Positions 50,108-60,403 of a DNA stretch of 64,000 bases are shown here, in pieces (positions within the stretch are counted from its first letter, which is position 1; each line of letters starts with the position of its first letter). A program made the position numbers and the translations under genes. The notes under the pieces are model-generated. The model worked only from the letters and a program-made list of their open reading frames with translations, did not search any database and was not told where the DNA came from. The DNA comes from Tetraselmis striata (taxonomy: Eukaryota > Chlorophyta > Chlorodendrophyceae > Chlorodendrales > Chlorodendraceae): NCBI GenBank assembly GCA_006384855.1, contig VCJN01000623.1, positions 89,564 to 153,563 of the forward strand, given 5' to 3'.

Positions 50108-51445
50108 CTACGCATAGTAGTTAAGGGTTGCCTTCTTCTTCGCCTGAACCGACACAATGCCTTCATTAAAGTCTTCGTGGTTGACCTCCGTGGCATCCCG
50201 CCGCAGTGCCAACATGCCCGCCTCAACACACACTGCCTTCAGCTGAGCAGCATTGAAGTCATCGGACGACCGGGCAAGCTCCTCAAAGTTGACATCGGGA
50301 GCCACGTTCATTTTCCTCGCATGGATCTGGATGATCTTAGCACGTGCATCCTCTGAGGGGTGTGGGAACTCGATCTTCCTGTCCAGGCGCCCAGACCGCA
50401 TGAGGGCAGGATCCAGGATATCCGCGCGGTTCGTGGCTGCGATGACTTTGATGTCCTCAGTGCTGCTGAAGCCGTCCAGCTGGTTGAGCAGCTCAAGCAT
50501 CGTCCGCTGCACCTCACGGTCGCCACTCAACTCAGAGTCGAAGCGCTTTGTGCCGATGGCGTCGATCTCATCGATGAAGATGATGGCCGGGCTCTTCTCT
50601 TTGGCCAGGAGAAAGGCGTCCCGGACCAGTTTCGCGCCGTCGCCTATGAACATCTGCACCAGCTGCGGTCCAGCCAGCTTGAGGAACGCAGCGTTTGTCT
50701 GAGCGGCACACGCGCGCGCAATCAGGGTCTTGCCAGTTCCAGGGGGACCGTACAGCAGCACGCCCTTGGGTGGCTTCACGCCCAGCGCCAAGAACTTGTC
50801 CTTGTGCGTCACAGGCAGCACGATGGCCTCCACCAGCTCCTGGATCTGCTTATCCAGGCCACCGATATCTGAGTAATCCTCTGTGGGTTTCTCATCCACC
50901 TCCATCGCCTTCACGCGCGAGTCGTACTCCGCTGGGAGAGTGTCAAGAATGAGGTAGCTGTCCTTGTTCACGCCCACCAGGTCGCCTGGCTTGAGCGACT
51001 CCGCGTCAACCAGGCCCACTACAGGCAGGAAGATTGTCTGCCGGGTGGAGGTTTTCAGCACAACGCACTTGCCCTTACGCTGAGAGTCCAGGTCAACTGC
51101 CGCGCCGTCCTCCTCCTCGTCCTCGTCGGGCACCATGTCAAGGATCTCGACTATGTTGCCAACCAGGTATGGCAGCTGGTTATTCAGCTTGATTTTCTCC
51201 TTGTTCTCGCGAATGCGCTCATTCATGCTGCTCTGGTCCAGGGACAGTCGCGTGGTCTCGCCCTTGAGGACGCGGATCTCGTTGTCCAGCAGGCGGGTGC
51301 GGCGCACTATGTCGTCAGCGCTCATGGACGCGAACTCGTCCGGCAGCGCCTCCGCCTCCGCGTCATCGAAGATCTCTCGCTCGAGATCCATTCCGCCGGC
51401 CTGTACCGAACTGTGCCGGGTCGCGTGTTCTGACGGAGCACCCAC
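50108..51445 (-). CDS. RPT5: 26S proteasome regulatory AAA+ ATPase subunit RPT5
   Basis: A single intronless frame of 445 codons. The preferred start may be the internal Met at 51391 ([10 protein letters not shown]), because the first 18 residues have no counterpart in plant RPT5. Order: N-terminal coiled coil (about 50-95), OB fold ([20 protein letters not shown]), then the AAA+ domain with Walker A GPPGTGKT, Walker [12 protein letters not shown], the pore loop (QMFIG) and arginine fingers near RSGRLDRK. The C-terminus is NYYA, the HbYX motif that docks in the 20S alpha ring and opens its gate. RPT5 is one of six ATPases that unfold ubiquitinated substrates in cytosol and nucleus. All motifs are intact. 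The absence of introns is odd among these neighbours and may reflect an ancient retrocopy that took over. Convergent with PDE6D (450 bp) and divergent from the next gene (about 630 bp). Confidence 0.97.
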   Translation of the reverse strand: MGAPSEHATRHSSVQAGGMDLEREIFDDAEAEALPDEFASMSADDIVRRTRLLDNEIRVLKGETTRLSLDQSSMNERIRENKEKIKLNNQLPYLVGNIVEILDMVPDEDEEEDGAAVDLDSQRKGKCVVLKTSTRQTIFLPVVGLVDAESLKPGDLVGVNKDSYLILDTLPAEYDSRVKAMEVDEKPTEDYSDIGGLDKQIQELVEAIVLPVTHKDKFLALGVKPPKGVLLYGPPGTGKTLIARACAAQTNAAFLKLAGPQLVQMFIGDGAKLVRDAFLLAKEKSPAIIFIDEIDAIGTKRFDSELSGDREVQRTMLELLNQLDGFSSTEDIKVIAATNRADILDPALMRSGRLDRKIEFPHPSEDARAKIIQIHARKMNVAPDVNFEELARSSDDFNAAQLKAVCVEAGMLALRRDATEVNHEDFNEGIVSVQAKKKATLNYYA

Positions 51446-52076
51446 GCCCTGCTCGAGCCACGAGACTGCCGCGAGCAGAGCTGCCTGCCGGGTCCCTGTA
51501 GCGCCTGTTCAAGATTACGCCAGCAGGATTCCGGCACAGATCTGGGGGCTCCTGCTGCGAAGCGAGGCGAATCAACCTGGCAGCCAGCCGCGAGCTGTGT
51601 CCAAACGCCAGCGCCAAGGGGTTTTATGTATTCGCTACAGCGCCTGTGATGGGCACGGAGTGACTGCGTCCTGACACCACACCATACAGATGGGTTCCTG
51701 TGGCGTGGGATGAGATGCACCTGCAGTCGCGGGAGGTGCAGCGCCTCTAGCAGGGCCGACCCAGCATCGCACGCCTCACATGGTCTGCTGCGCGCGCCGA
51801 CCGGCGCTAGCGCGTGCGCCGCGCGCTCGCCATCAGCCGTAGCAGTACCAGGATTTCTCCTGGTAGTACTCGTGCGTGTACACGCACGTACTGCAATATT
51901 GCATAGGGGAATAAACTACCCGGCATCGGCCCAGCTTGTACAACTTCGACATTCGGAACAAGCACATGACTGATTGATGCCCTACCTGTCGCTTACATCC
52001 CAGCCCCGAGTCCAGGGGAGCGTGCCGCCTGCTAGCATTTCAACGGGTGTCTTGACGCGAACGCTGTCGGTCTGCA
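51446..52076. promoter_or_regulatory. Bidirectional promoter region (inferred)
   Basis: The 630 bp between the divergent RPT5 and axonemal-like genes must hold both 5' ends. It contains an inverted repeat around ccaggatttctcctgg (51850-51865) and gtacgtgcgtg-type words at 51869-51892. No specific box is claimed. Confidence 0.4.
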
Positions 52077-53496
52077 ATGGTGGGCGTCCGCGAAACGCGT
52101 CGTAACTGGGTCGTGCCTCCCTGCGAGCAGAACGGCACCAGCCCTTTTTCCTCCAGCACGTGGTCAGCTTCTCGCGGGCAGAACAACGCTTTGTGGGGTT
52201 CGACCACACACCGGGACTTCCCCCCGAAGAAGGCAGCCGACAGGAATGGGAGATATACTTACAAGGATAAGGACCCCCGCAATAATGTATCGGAGTCTGA
52301 GCGTTTCGGGCCGTGGACTTCCACCACCAAATCCACGCATGCGGCTGGCTTGGACGGCTACATGTTCCTGGGAATTCCCGCGAGGTTCCGGTCGACCCAC
52401 CTAGAGAGACCAAAACCGATGACCGCCAATACAACACACCGGTGAGAATGTGCCCCTGCTGGGATGCCATGTGTCGCTCGACCATAGCGACTATCTTTCT
52501 GTCTTGTTTTTTATTCGCCCTCGCAGCTTGACAAACATCGAGCCTATGCCGTCGTCAGCGGCACCTCTCTTACCAACAGGCTCTGAAGGGGGGTGAATCC
52601 CTGCGCCATACGCAAGTTTCATATTAGAACCCTTTCGCTTGTGGCTTCCAGGGCGGACTTCAAGGGGCTGACAACTAGCCAATCTCCCAGCGTGCGGGAT
52701 TACTGGCTCCGTGCTGACGAGTACGCTGCACGTGGAACACGCCCTGATGAGGTACCCACTTTCAAGTCTGATCCGGGAATCAGGACGAGCTCGCATGCTG
52801 CACACACTCCGCTGCAGGAGGCCTATCCACAGGTATGTTCCTTTGCTGCTACCGGATGCGGGTTTACAGTGTCCGCGTGACTGTTAAGTGAAGGATTTAC
52901 TGGGTTGGTGTTTGGTGTGTAATGTGTGTTAACAACATCGTCATGTTGCATCGATGTTTGCGCAGCTCTATGGCCCAAAGCAATATCCACGAACGGACTT
53001 CGTCCTGAGCAGCAGGCCACCTCTGCCTGACGGAAGGCTCGAGGATAAGACGACATTCAAGGAGAGTTTTGGAGTCGCACCGGCATCCACTCCCAAACCA
53101 CACGCTGGGCCATCAGAGGTCCCAGCTGGTTACATGCCATTGAAGAAGAAGCTTGGCTCTGGCAAGAGGCAGATCCATGGATGGTATGCCATGCTGATAG
53201 CAAAACCCTCATTGTATGCCTTGAAGGCTCCTGTGCTCTGGAGATGTGAATTCTGTGGCCTTCATGGCAGCCTCCCTGTGGCGCTGAGCAACTTATGATG
53301 TGTGTTCAGTCTGCCACGCGAAGACATCCTGAAGGCTACGAGGCCCCTGTCGTCCCCAATGTTTTCCCACAAGACTGAGCATAAAGACCAGTACGTCCCA
53401 AAAACTGTACGCCACACTGAGTGGTATGGGTCACAGCCTCAAGATTTCGAGCAGGAAGGAGAAGGCCGTTTCTACACAGTGGGAGGCTACCGTTAG
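52077..53496 (+). CDS. Candidate axonemal/microtubule-associated protein
   Basis: Four exons: 52077-52441, 52652-52832, 52966-53183 and 53310-53496; all junctions close in phase, about 316 residues. Basic and proline-rich with no globular domain. It is built from short motifs of the kind found in SAXO/STOP-like and other microtubule-inner proteins: HRADFKGLTTSQSP, GPKQYPRTDF, EDKTTFKESFG, and FSHKTEHKDQYVPK, with WYGSQPQDFE near the end. Such proteins stabilise doublet microtubules in cilia. The motif resemblance is mine and no orthologue is named. Its divergent pairing with RPT5 and closeness to PDE6D fit a ciliary/housekeeping island. The start ATG at 52077 follows CTGCA and is the only in-frame candidate seen. 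Confidence 0.6.
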
Positions 53497-54113
53497 CATA
53501 CACATTCTGGCTGATTACTGTTGGCTATCTCACAATCGTGCACTCTCAAGCTCATACTTTGTGTGAACACCGAAGTGCCGTATCGGCGTCAATATGTGTT
53601 TATATGTAGTCCAAGTGCGCTTGACAAGTATCAATTGACAGAGTCCCCAATCGGGATACAAGCTGGAAGGGCAGCTGTATCCACAGAGCATGCTGGGGTA
53701 GAGACATCAGCCGTCACTGCATAAGGTAGCTCAATGCCACCCTTCTGTCCACGCGTTGGGTATCAGGAGAAATGCAATACTCTACTCCAGTACCTCTTGG
53801 CCAGTGCTAGCTGTACCTCGTCATTTCAGACTTCTTTGACACATTTCTGTGACGCGAGTGATGCAAGCGGCAATGTTTTGATGCATTCTGGGTGAGCATA
53901 CTCCATCGACGAAGAGGAAACGTACCAGTGCACAGCTTCTTGTAGCAAAGGTTAACATCGCGTGCTTTTTTTGATGCTCATGATGGCATACACTCAATGC
54001 ATGCATTTACATACACATCATGCGCAGCGTAGAGGCCCAGCCTATGTATAACTGTGTCTGTGTTCTTCATGAGTGAGCTATCCAAGGGGGGGGGGGGGGG
54101 GGCTCGTTTCGTT
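53497..54113. other. Intergenic space between convergent genes
   Basis: About 0.6 kb containing the 3' ends of the axonemal-like gene (+) and CRIPT (-), with a G17 run at 54086-54102 just beyond the CRIPT stop. No other feature. Confidence 0.5.
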
Positions 54114-54634
54114 CTAGGCTGCAGATTGTTTGTAGTTGGTGGTGTCCAACACCTGTGAGGATGGGTGAAGATACACACACTGAGTGAGCACAGCCATCAG
54201 TATTCAGTATGAAGGTGGGCATAGGTCTCAATGCCAGCGCACCATACCTGCTTGCCGCACATCGCACACACGCCTCGCTGGTATGCACAACCGTGGCAGT
54301 ACAAGCCTTGCTGATGGAGTCCTGTCTTACATATCTTGCACTTGGCTGCCCCGCCTGGGCCGTATGGCGAAAACTTCTTCTTCTTTGACAATAGCTTGTT
54401 CTCATTGAGCTGTTACGTGCACATATCCATCACGAGTCCACTTTCAGATGTTCCGTGCGCAGGGCATGTATATCTACATCAGGGAATTGCGCTGTTTGAC
54501 GTCACAGGAAGGCGAAACATGCAGGCCTACGGCACCTTTCGTCCGCCTGACTCCATGGTGTTGCTGGAGCCCTCTTTCCACTTATCCGGGCATGCCACTT
54601 TGGATAGCTTCTTCTCGCACTTGGCGCACACCAT
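54114..54634 (-). CDS. CRIPT: CRIPT homologue (cysteine-rich PDZ-binding protein)
   Basis: Exons 54536-54634, 54248-54409 and 54114-54152, all phase 0, giving 99 residues (human about 101). N-terminus MVCAKCEKKLSKVACPDKWK with GSSNT. Exon 2 contains KKKKFSPYG, CKICKTGLHQ, YCHGCAYQRGVCAMCGK. Exon 3 is VLDTTNYKQSAA. The four CxxC pairs (CAKC, CKIC, CHGC, CAMC) form zinc-binding knuckles. CRIPT is highly conserved; besides PDZ binding in animals it occurs in structures of the U12-type spliceosome, the more likely role in an alga. Here the C-terminus ends -QSAA instead of the animal Thr/Ser-x-Val PDZ ligand. Confidence 0.93.
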
Positions 54635-55263
54635 TATCGCGGTAGATCGAACCAGCCAGTTGCGAGCTGGCCACGCCCCGTGGCGTGTGCTGCTATCAGG
54701 GCTGACAACACTGCGCTTGCAACGCTAGCGACTTCTGCTGTCCGTTTGTCCGGATGGCCCCACAGCACGCCTGCTAAGATTAAACCCCTCTGGTCTTCCG
54801 CTGTTCCCACACTTGACAGGGATGCCCCAGCAAGTGTGGGGACATGCAACGTTGTTCCGCCCAGTCGTTCGCGTCTGTTAAGGCCTGTCACTATGTAGTG
54901 CAGCTTTGCCCAGCAACGGCTATGGTTTTCCTAGACAAGATGTGCTTGGTAGCTTGGCGCCGTGAAGTGGTATATTGGGGCGCCGGAGTAGCTGGCCGGA
55001 CGAGGACGTCGCGGGACGACGCAGACGAACGGGTACTGCCGCCCCGATCAGGAAACCCAGCGCGTTTCTACCTACGACGGTCGTGTATACCAGATACAAG
55101 GACGAGTACAGGTACGGGTACGGCAGTCGTCATTTAATTTCCAATCTCGTCATATCGTCGTCGTCTACTAGCGCCCCCCGGCCCGGCCAGGGGCTTGTAA
55201 ACGAAAATAATAAAAATATAATGGCCAGACTATCGACACGGGAACCCGGACCTGGACACTCGT
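54635..55263. other. Intergenic, CRIPT promoter side
   Basis: Upstream of CRIPT (-) and left of the tyrosine-recombinase element. A frame at 54844-55137 is open but unrecognised. Confidence 0.4.
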
Positions 55264-55452
55264 AATGATCTAAACTAACTTATGGGGTTTCCTCCCTTGA
55301 CCTAACCGCTTTTCAGCTACAAGTGCTGCTCAGTGGTGCGGGAACTAGGCACATGTCGTTGCGCCCCTTTTGGGTGCAGCACGAGTAGACATAAAAGCAG
55401 CCATAACAGCTGAGCATGCCATCTTCCAGTTATCGTTGCGTTCCACGCAGCG
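55264..55452 (+). repeat. Left 189-bp terminal direct repeat
   Basis: Matches 58217-58405 without gaps, about 8-9 mismatches. Contains gttgcgccccttttgggtgc in both copies. Confidence 0.9.
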
Positions 55453-55565
55453 ATGTTAAAACTGTCTCGTAACCTGTTGCGAGCAAGGTCACTCCAGATT
55501 GTTCAAGACCACACCCGGCTCACCACCCGTGTGTGATATTCTCATCCGTTCGTCCGTGCGTTACC

Positions 55566-56445
55566 ATGCTAGATGGAGAAGAACCCGTCGTTGAGCCGAC
55601 GCTCGAGTCGCTACACGCAGACGTGAAGGCCCAATCTACATTATTGCGAGAGCTTGCTACAGCGATGGCCCAATTGACGGCTCGTGAGCGCGTTGTTGAT
55701 GGAGAAGGAGCACATGGTTCCGGTTCCGGGCAGCGCATCGCGGGACAGCCGACATGCAGCGGGGGAGCCGCAGAGCGCCCCGACTTGCTAGAGCTAGCCC
55801 AGAGCGGCCGTGTCGGAGCAAAATCCGTGAGTGACGAGGATGACTACCTCGCGGTGCCTGAACTACTGCAGAGAGCCGAGTCTAGTTACGAGGCCGTTCG
55901 ACCGGTCAGCCGAGTGCCTGGACTCTTCCCCCTGAGCACCGACCTAACGAACGAGTACCTCAAGCAGGATGACCGGCGTCTGCCGGCCCCGGAGGAGTAT
56001 CTATGGATGTCGTGTTTCGGCGCCCACATGGCCGCACTTTTCGTGGCTCTTGACGAGCTGCTGCCTTACGTCCCTGCTGCAAATCAGGACTTCACCCCCT
56101 ACCTCGCGAGAGCTCGGAACCACGCCGAAGCCATCGACAAGGCGTTTCACTTTCGTTTGGCTTTCCTACGGAGGCTTAATGAGGTCAAGCGTGTGCACGG
56201 TGACCATTCAAGGTGTTCTGGACGTGCTGCGAGCTCAGCACTTTCAGCCTGCTTCTGAGCATCTGGGTTCCGCGATTTTTGGGGACCTCATGAGGGACTA
56301 CGATCGTCGCGTCTTCGAGGCGACTGTGGCCAGCAGCGCCAAAGCAACGGCTACTGCTCGGGTGGCTGCAGCAGCTGCAGGACGCGGACGTGGACGAGGA
56401 CGTGGCGGTGGACGCGGGCGTGGCCGCGAAGGTGAGCACGAGTGA
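55566..56445 (+). pseudogene. Gag-like protein of the recombinase element (one frameshift)
   Basis: The start MLDGEEPVVEPTLESLHADV is followed by a coiled-coil segment (LLRELATAMAQLTARE), then a helical body with PLSTDLTNEYLKQ and EEYLWMSCFGAHMAALF. Near 56190-56210 the reading moves to another frame, which continues as GVLDVLRAQHFQPASEHLG and ends in a Gly/Arg-rich basic tail (RGRGRGRGGG). Coiled coil plus basic RGG tail fits a Gag-type nucleic-acid-binding protein. The frame change may be decay or, less likely, programmed frameshifting. No zinc knuckle. Confidence 0.55.
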
Positions 56446-56879
56446 CGGTGTGGGGCGCCTTTCGTCGGAGCTGCTGGAGCTTTGCGAGGCCACCTTTTGG
56501 TGACCGCCGCAAAGCGCACCCTTGCAGCTCAACGGCGGGATGAGCGCCATGTGTCCGGACCTGACCCCACCCACCTTACACACTTCATTTAGACCTTCCT
56601 CGGTGCGGCGCTTCTTGCAGCTACAGCCGAGTGCGGCTCAACCATCCGCACACCTGCACATGGCGGCTCAACCAACCGCCTCCCGTACCATTCCATCACT
56701 GCGTCCGTCGGTTGTTACACTACATGTCACAACTGGTTCGCAACGACCAAGCTTCGCGCGTGTACGTTACGTGCGTGACCGCCGGCGCTACGAGCGCGAA
56801 GGGCGCGCGGGGCGGCCCTCCTACCTAGACCTAGCCCCGCAAACCCGTACGTACTAATGCTACTGCAAACCCGTCCATC

Positions 56880-58192
56880 AACTACCGGCCAGCCGCCGGG
56901 AAGCTAACCGCTGCTGCCGAATACTTTGCAAACAGTAGTCGCACCTCTGGAACTCTGTCGGTAAAACGACGCACTTACGTAATTGACGAGCCCGAAGCTG
57001 TCGCTCCCTGGGCTGCTTCACTGCGATCTCGTCTGCAGGATGCTTTCGGCTCAGACGAGTTAGGACAACGGACACTCGACCTGCTCTCCAGCTCCCTCAC
57101 CGCTCAGACACTCAAGAGCTACGCCGGCAGACTGTCTCAGTTCGCGGAGTTCTGCCACGACTCCGAGAACATCAGCCCGCTGGAGGCGACCACTGCTACG
57201 GTCGTCCGGTACGTTGCCTGGATTGGCGAGCGAGGGCACAATGGAGCTAAGTCACTTCAACCCTACATGTCTGCAATCAACACGTTCTTCGAGCTGCACA
57301 ACCTCGACCCAGCCAATCGCCAAGGACAGCATGCACCTCACACTTCGGCAAGGCGTGGGCTGATGCTGCGGCAGCGCCGCCGTCTGGAAGCAGCCCCTTT
57401 GCGAGTTCCTCTGCCTGCTGATATATATAGCTTACCGCTTCGTCACAAAGGCCGAGCTGATTGTGTCTGCTCCCACCCCAGAGTACTAACACGACCTCCG
57501 AGCCCTCGTGGCCTCGGTTGTCAACTTCATGTTCTTTGCCAGAGGACTTACTGGCGTCTCCTGCCGAGTGCAGGATGTGCATGTCGACGATTACAACATT
57601 ACCTTGCAGGTGTACCGCGAGAAAGGTCGCGCTCGCCGACGGGGACACGACGACCTGCGCGTACTTCTCCTTCCGGTGGCCGAGCACCCCCGAGTTGCAG
57701 GTCTCCTGCACCACTTCATCGACACAATACAGTCCGTCCCCAAGGTTACTGTTGCCTTGGCTGAAACAAACTTCTGAGCGGTCACCCCGAGCGAGCAGTC
57801 AAAACCTTGGACTGCCGCTACAATGTCGGACTGGCTGTCTACAGCCGTCCGTCTTACTTGTCGGTGCTGCCCCTCCCGCCGGCACTTCCTGGACCTCACA
57901 CAGCCTTCGCAAGGGAGCAGCGTCTGCGGCCAACGCCATCTGAGTACCATTGTCCCACATTCGCCACCAAGGCGGCTGGGCCACTAACTCCAACGTCGTT
58001 CTGGACTACATCGACCCCAACGTTCTTCCTTCACCTGGCGCATGGTTCTTCTGTGGCCACATCGCCCCCGCCCCTCCGCCACTTCCAAGTCCAACAGGAC
58101 TCCACAGCGGTGGCCTTCCCGGTGCCTCCTTCATGACCTGGCGCTACCCCTTCTCCGTCAATCCACCGCTCTCTCCGTTGATTTGCTCATGA
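56880..58192 (+). pseudogene. Tyrosine recombinase of the element, decayed
   Basis: Three blocks in different frames. First, 56880 to about 57430, with the N-terminal SAM-like core-binding domain (LTAQTLKSYAGRLSQFAEFC, YVAWIGERGHNGAKSLQPYM). Second, about 57430-57776 (VNFMFFARGLTGVSC, VYREKGRARRRGHDD), with a TAA at 57487. Third, about 57880-58192, with the catalytic C-terminus. There the H-x-x-R box is SHSLRKGAASAANA, followed by HIRHQGGWATNSN and the nucleophile Tyr in VVLDYIDP; a TGA at 57941 interrupts it. The signature HxxR...GGW...Y is that of DIRS/Crypton-type tyrosine recombinases, which cut and rejoin DNA through a 3'-phosphotyrosine. Two frameshifts and two stops make this copy inactive. 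Confidence 0.75.
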
Positions 58193-58216
58193 CTGGCAAA
58201 ACCAGACTCAACTTTA

Positions 58217-58405
58217 AATGATCTAAACTAGTTTATGGGGTTTCCTCCCTTGACCTAACCGCTTTTCGGCTACAAGTGCTGCTCAGTGGTACGGGAACTA
58301 GGCACATGTCGTTGCGCCCCTTTTGGGTGCAGCACGAGTAGACATACAAGCAGCCATAACAGCTGAGCCTGCCATCTTCCAGTTATCGCTGAGTTCCACG
58401 CAGCG
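58217..58405 (+). repeat. Right 189-bp terminal direct repeat
   Basis: Partner of 55264-55452. Flanking bases differ from the left side, so no target-site duplication is obvious. Confidence 0.9.
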
Positions 58406-60011
58406 CCCCCCCTGACTCCGTTTTCAACCCCCCCTCCACGCTTTCGCTTATTAACCATCCTGCCAATTTCGGCTCTTGACCGTGTAAAACGCCTGCGCGA
58501 CCTTTTTGGCAAAATAAGACTCAACTTGAAACGGTCATATATATGGTCCAAGTCCGACAGCAGGGAAAACTGGAATTACAAAAACTTACCGCTACCTGTA
58601 CTAGCCTACCCGTACCAGTACCTAGGCATTTACATCGTCCGATTTACCAGCATTTTTACACGGAGTTAAGCGAAGTTTACCTCAACGAGTTTTGATCCTA
58701 AAGACGGGGTAGGGTTAATAGGCAGAAGTTATCATTCGTCATTGAAACTAAAATATAGAAATCGCACGGATTCTTCCGGATTACCCGATTGCAAGAAAAC
58801 AGTCGCCGCCGCACCCCCGAAGATATCACTTCTCGGTGATGTCATTCGCCCCCCCCCCCCCCCTTGGAATGGTCGGAGAAACGTTGTAGGAGCTCGTTGC
58901 TCCGACCGAACCCCGCTTCTATTGTAGGAGCGTTTTTTTCTCCAACAAAAAAGTTTTTTCCTTGCTGATGCCGTAGTTGTTTTCAACAACGATGACCGGC
59001 CGCTTGGCATACTAGACGAAATGAATTTAATTTGACGATGGAATCCTGCGATACAATACGGATTGGCTTAAGCCATAAGCTCACAATCTAGGTGTGATGA
59101 CCGTGGTACTCAATAGTGCGAATCTTGGGCGAGGATGGCTTGACATAAGCCCCAATCTAGGTGTGAGGACTGGGTTTCGCAGTAGTGCGAATCATACTGA
59201 TTGGCTTAAGCCATAAGCCCCCAATCTGGGTGTGATGACAGTGGTACTCAATATCGTGCGAATCGATGAGGATGGCTTCAGGCATAAGCCCCCAATCAAG
59301 GTGTGAGGACTGGGGTTCTCAATAGTGCGAATCATATGGCTTGGCTTAGGCCCCCGATATGGATGTGATGACTGTGCGTGGTAGGTACTCAATGGTCAGC
59401 ATCATACCTGCAACTCTTGAAACCCGCCGACCAGGAAGCAGGAGTGAAAAGCGGGATGGTTGGCTGGGGCATGCGATTCCTCTAGTTTCTGTGACGCTTC
59501 CCGCAATGTCTCAAACACCCCATATAGGTGCCAGGATGCACTGTGAGATTCAGATGTGACATACGGGTGACGAAGCACTACTACTAGCGACTATTATTTA
59601 TCCGTGAAGGCTGCTGCTGGTGGCGGCACGTCCATCCAGTTACGTGCGAGTACATCCGGCGTTATTGCCGGCGGGCGATAAATCCTTTTTGTCATCATTC
59701 TGGTAGTCGTACGAGCCCGGTAAAATGTTACATGGCACTGACGTATAAGGTACAAGGTTGTCCGTGTAGTACCGGGTAGTACGCGATATATTTATTGAGC
59801 CGGTACCGGGTATCTAGTACCCGGTACCCGGTACCCGGGCACGATGACGAGTGGTCCTGTGGATAACTACGACTATTAGTACATGGGAGCGCAAATCGCA
59901 GCCGTTGTTTTTGGTAACAGTGGGGAATTTTGTGTACATTATAGCTAGTACTGCTGAACGGGCCTGCCAGCCGTCCGATCAAAGGTCATCAGATGGGCGG
60001 TTTGGCTGCCA
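58406..60011. other. Intergenic with repeats, no gene
   Basis: C15 run at 58849-58863, a tandem repeat at 59061-59405, and a GGTACC-rich cluster at 59795-59840. No coding structure recognised. Confidence 0.5.
59061..59405. repeat. Dimeric tandem repeat, about 2.5 dimers
   Basis: Two alternating monomers of about 69 bp. A has gattggcttaagccataagc, gtgatgaccgtggtactcaa and gtgcgaatc. B has gaggatggctt, cataagcccc and gtgaggactgggttctcaat. The order is A-B-A-B-A', the last one degenerate. Higher-order structure of this kind is typical of satellite DNA. Confidence 0.85.
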
Positions 60012-60190
60012 TGTTTTGCCAAAGAGTGCTCACGTTACATAAATATTCGCGAGGGGGAGGGCGGGGGCAGGCAGCGGTTTGCCAAAGAATGATTGAATTA
60101 CAATATTCGCGACAGCTGCCATCGGGGAATGTGGCCCCCGGGGGGGGGGGGGGGGGGGTGTGCGGGGGCGGGGGGACCACGCCCGCCCCG

Positions 60191-60226
<36 letters not shown>

Positions 60227-60403
60227 AGGCGGGAGCGGCTGTCCCCCCGCCCCCGCACACCCCCCCCCCCCCCCCGGGGGCCACATTCCCCGATGGCAGC
60301 TGTCGCGAATATTGTAATTCAATCATTCTTTGGCAAACCGCTGCCTGCCCCCGCCCTCCCCCTCGCGAATATTTATGTAACGTGAGCACTCTTTGGCAAA
60401 ACA
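60012..60403. repeat. Near-perfect long hairpin (arms of about 165 bp)
   Basis: Arm 60012-60177 is the reverse complement of 60241-60403. The only difference I find is the length of an internal G run. The loop is 63 nt and mostly C (C36 at 60191-60226). Each arm itself holds two imperfect copies of a block running from tttgccaaaga to aatattcgcga. The 3' end of the minus-strand ORF at 60323-61461 overlaps the right arm. Confidence 0.95.

Larger units (their letters stand above)
55264..58405 (+). mobile_element. Tyrosine-recombinase element with terminal direct repeats
   Basis: A 3142-bp unit bounded by 189-bp direct repeats (55264-55452 and 58217-58405), same length and roughly 95% identical, starting aatgatctaaacta and ending ttccacgcagcg. 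Between them are a Gag-like ORF and a decayed tyrosine recombinase on the same strand. DIRS, PAT and Ngaro retrotransposons use a tyrosine recombinase and have repeat ends, but they also carry reverse transcriptase and RNase H. None is visible here, and the 0.4 kb between the ORFs is too short for one. So it is either an internally deleted, non-autonomous DIRS-like derivative or a distinct compact class. Confidence 0.75.

Noticed and set aside
56446..56879. A reverse transcriptase between Gag and recombinase in the YR element
   Set aside because: The interval is 0.4 kb, has stops in all frames, and shows no RT motif.
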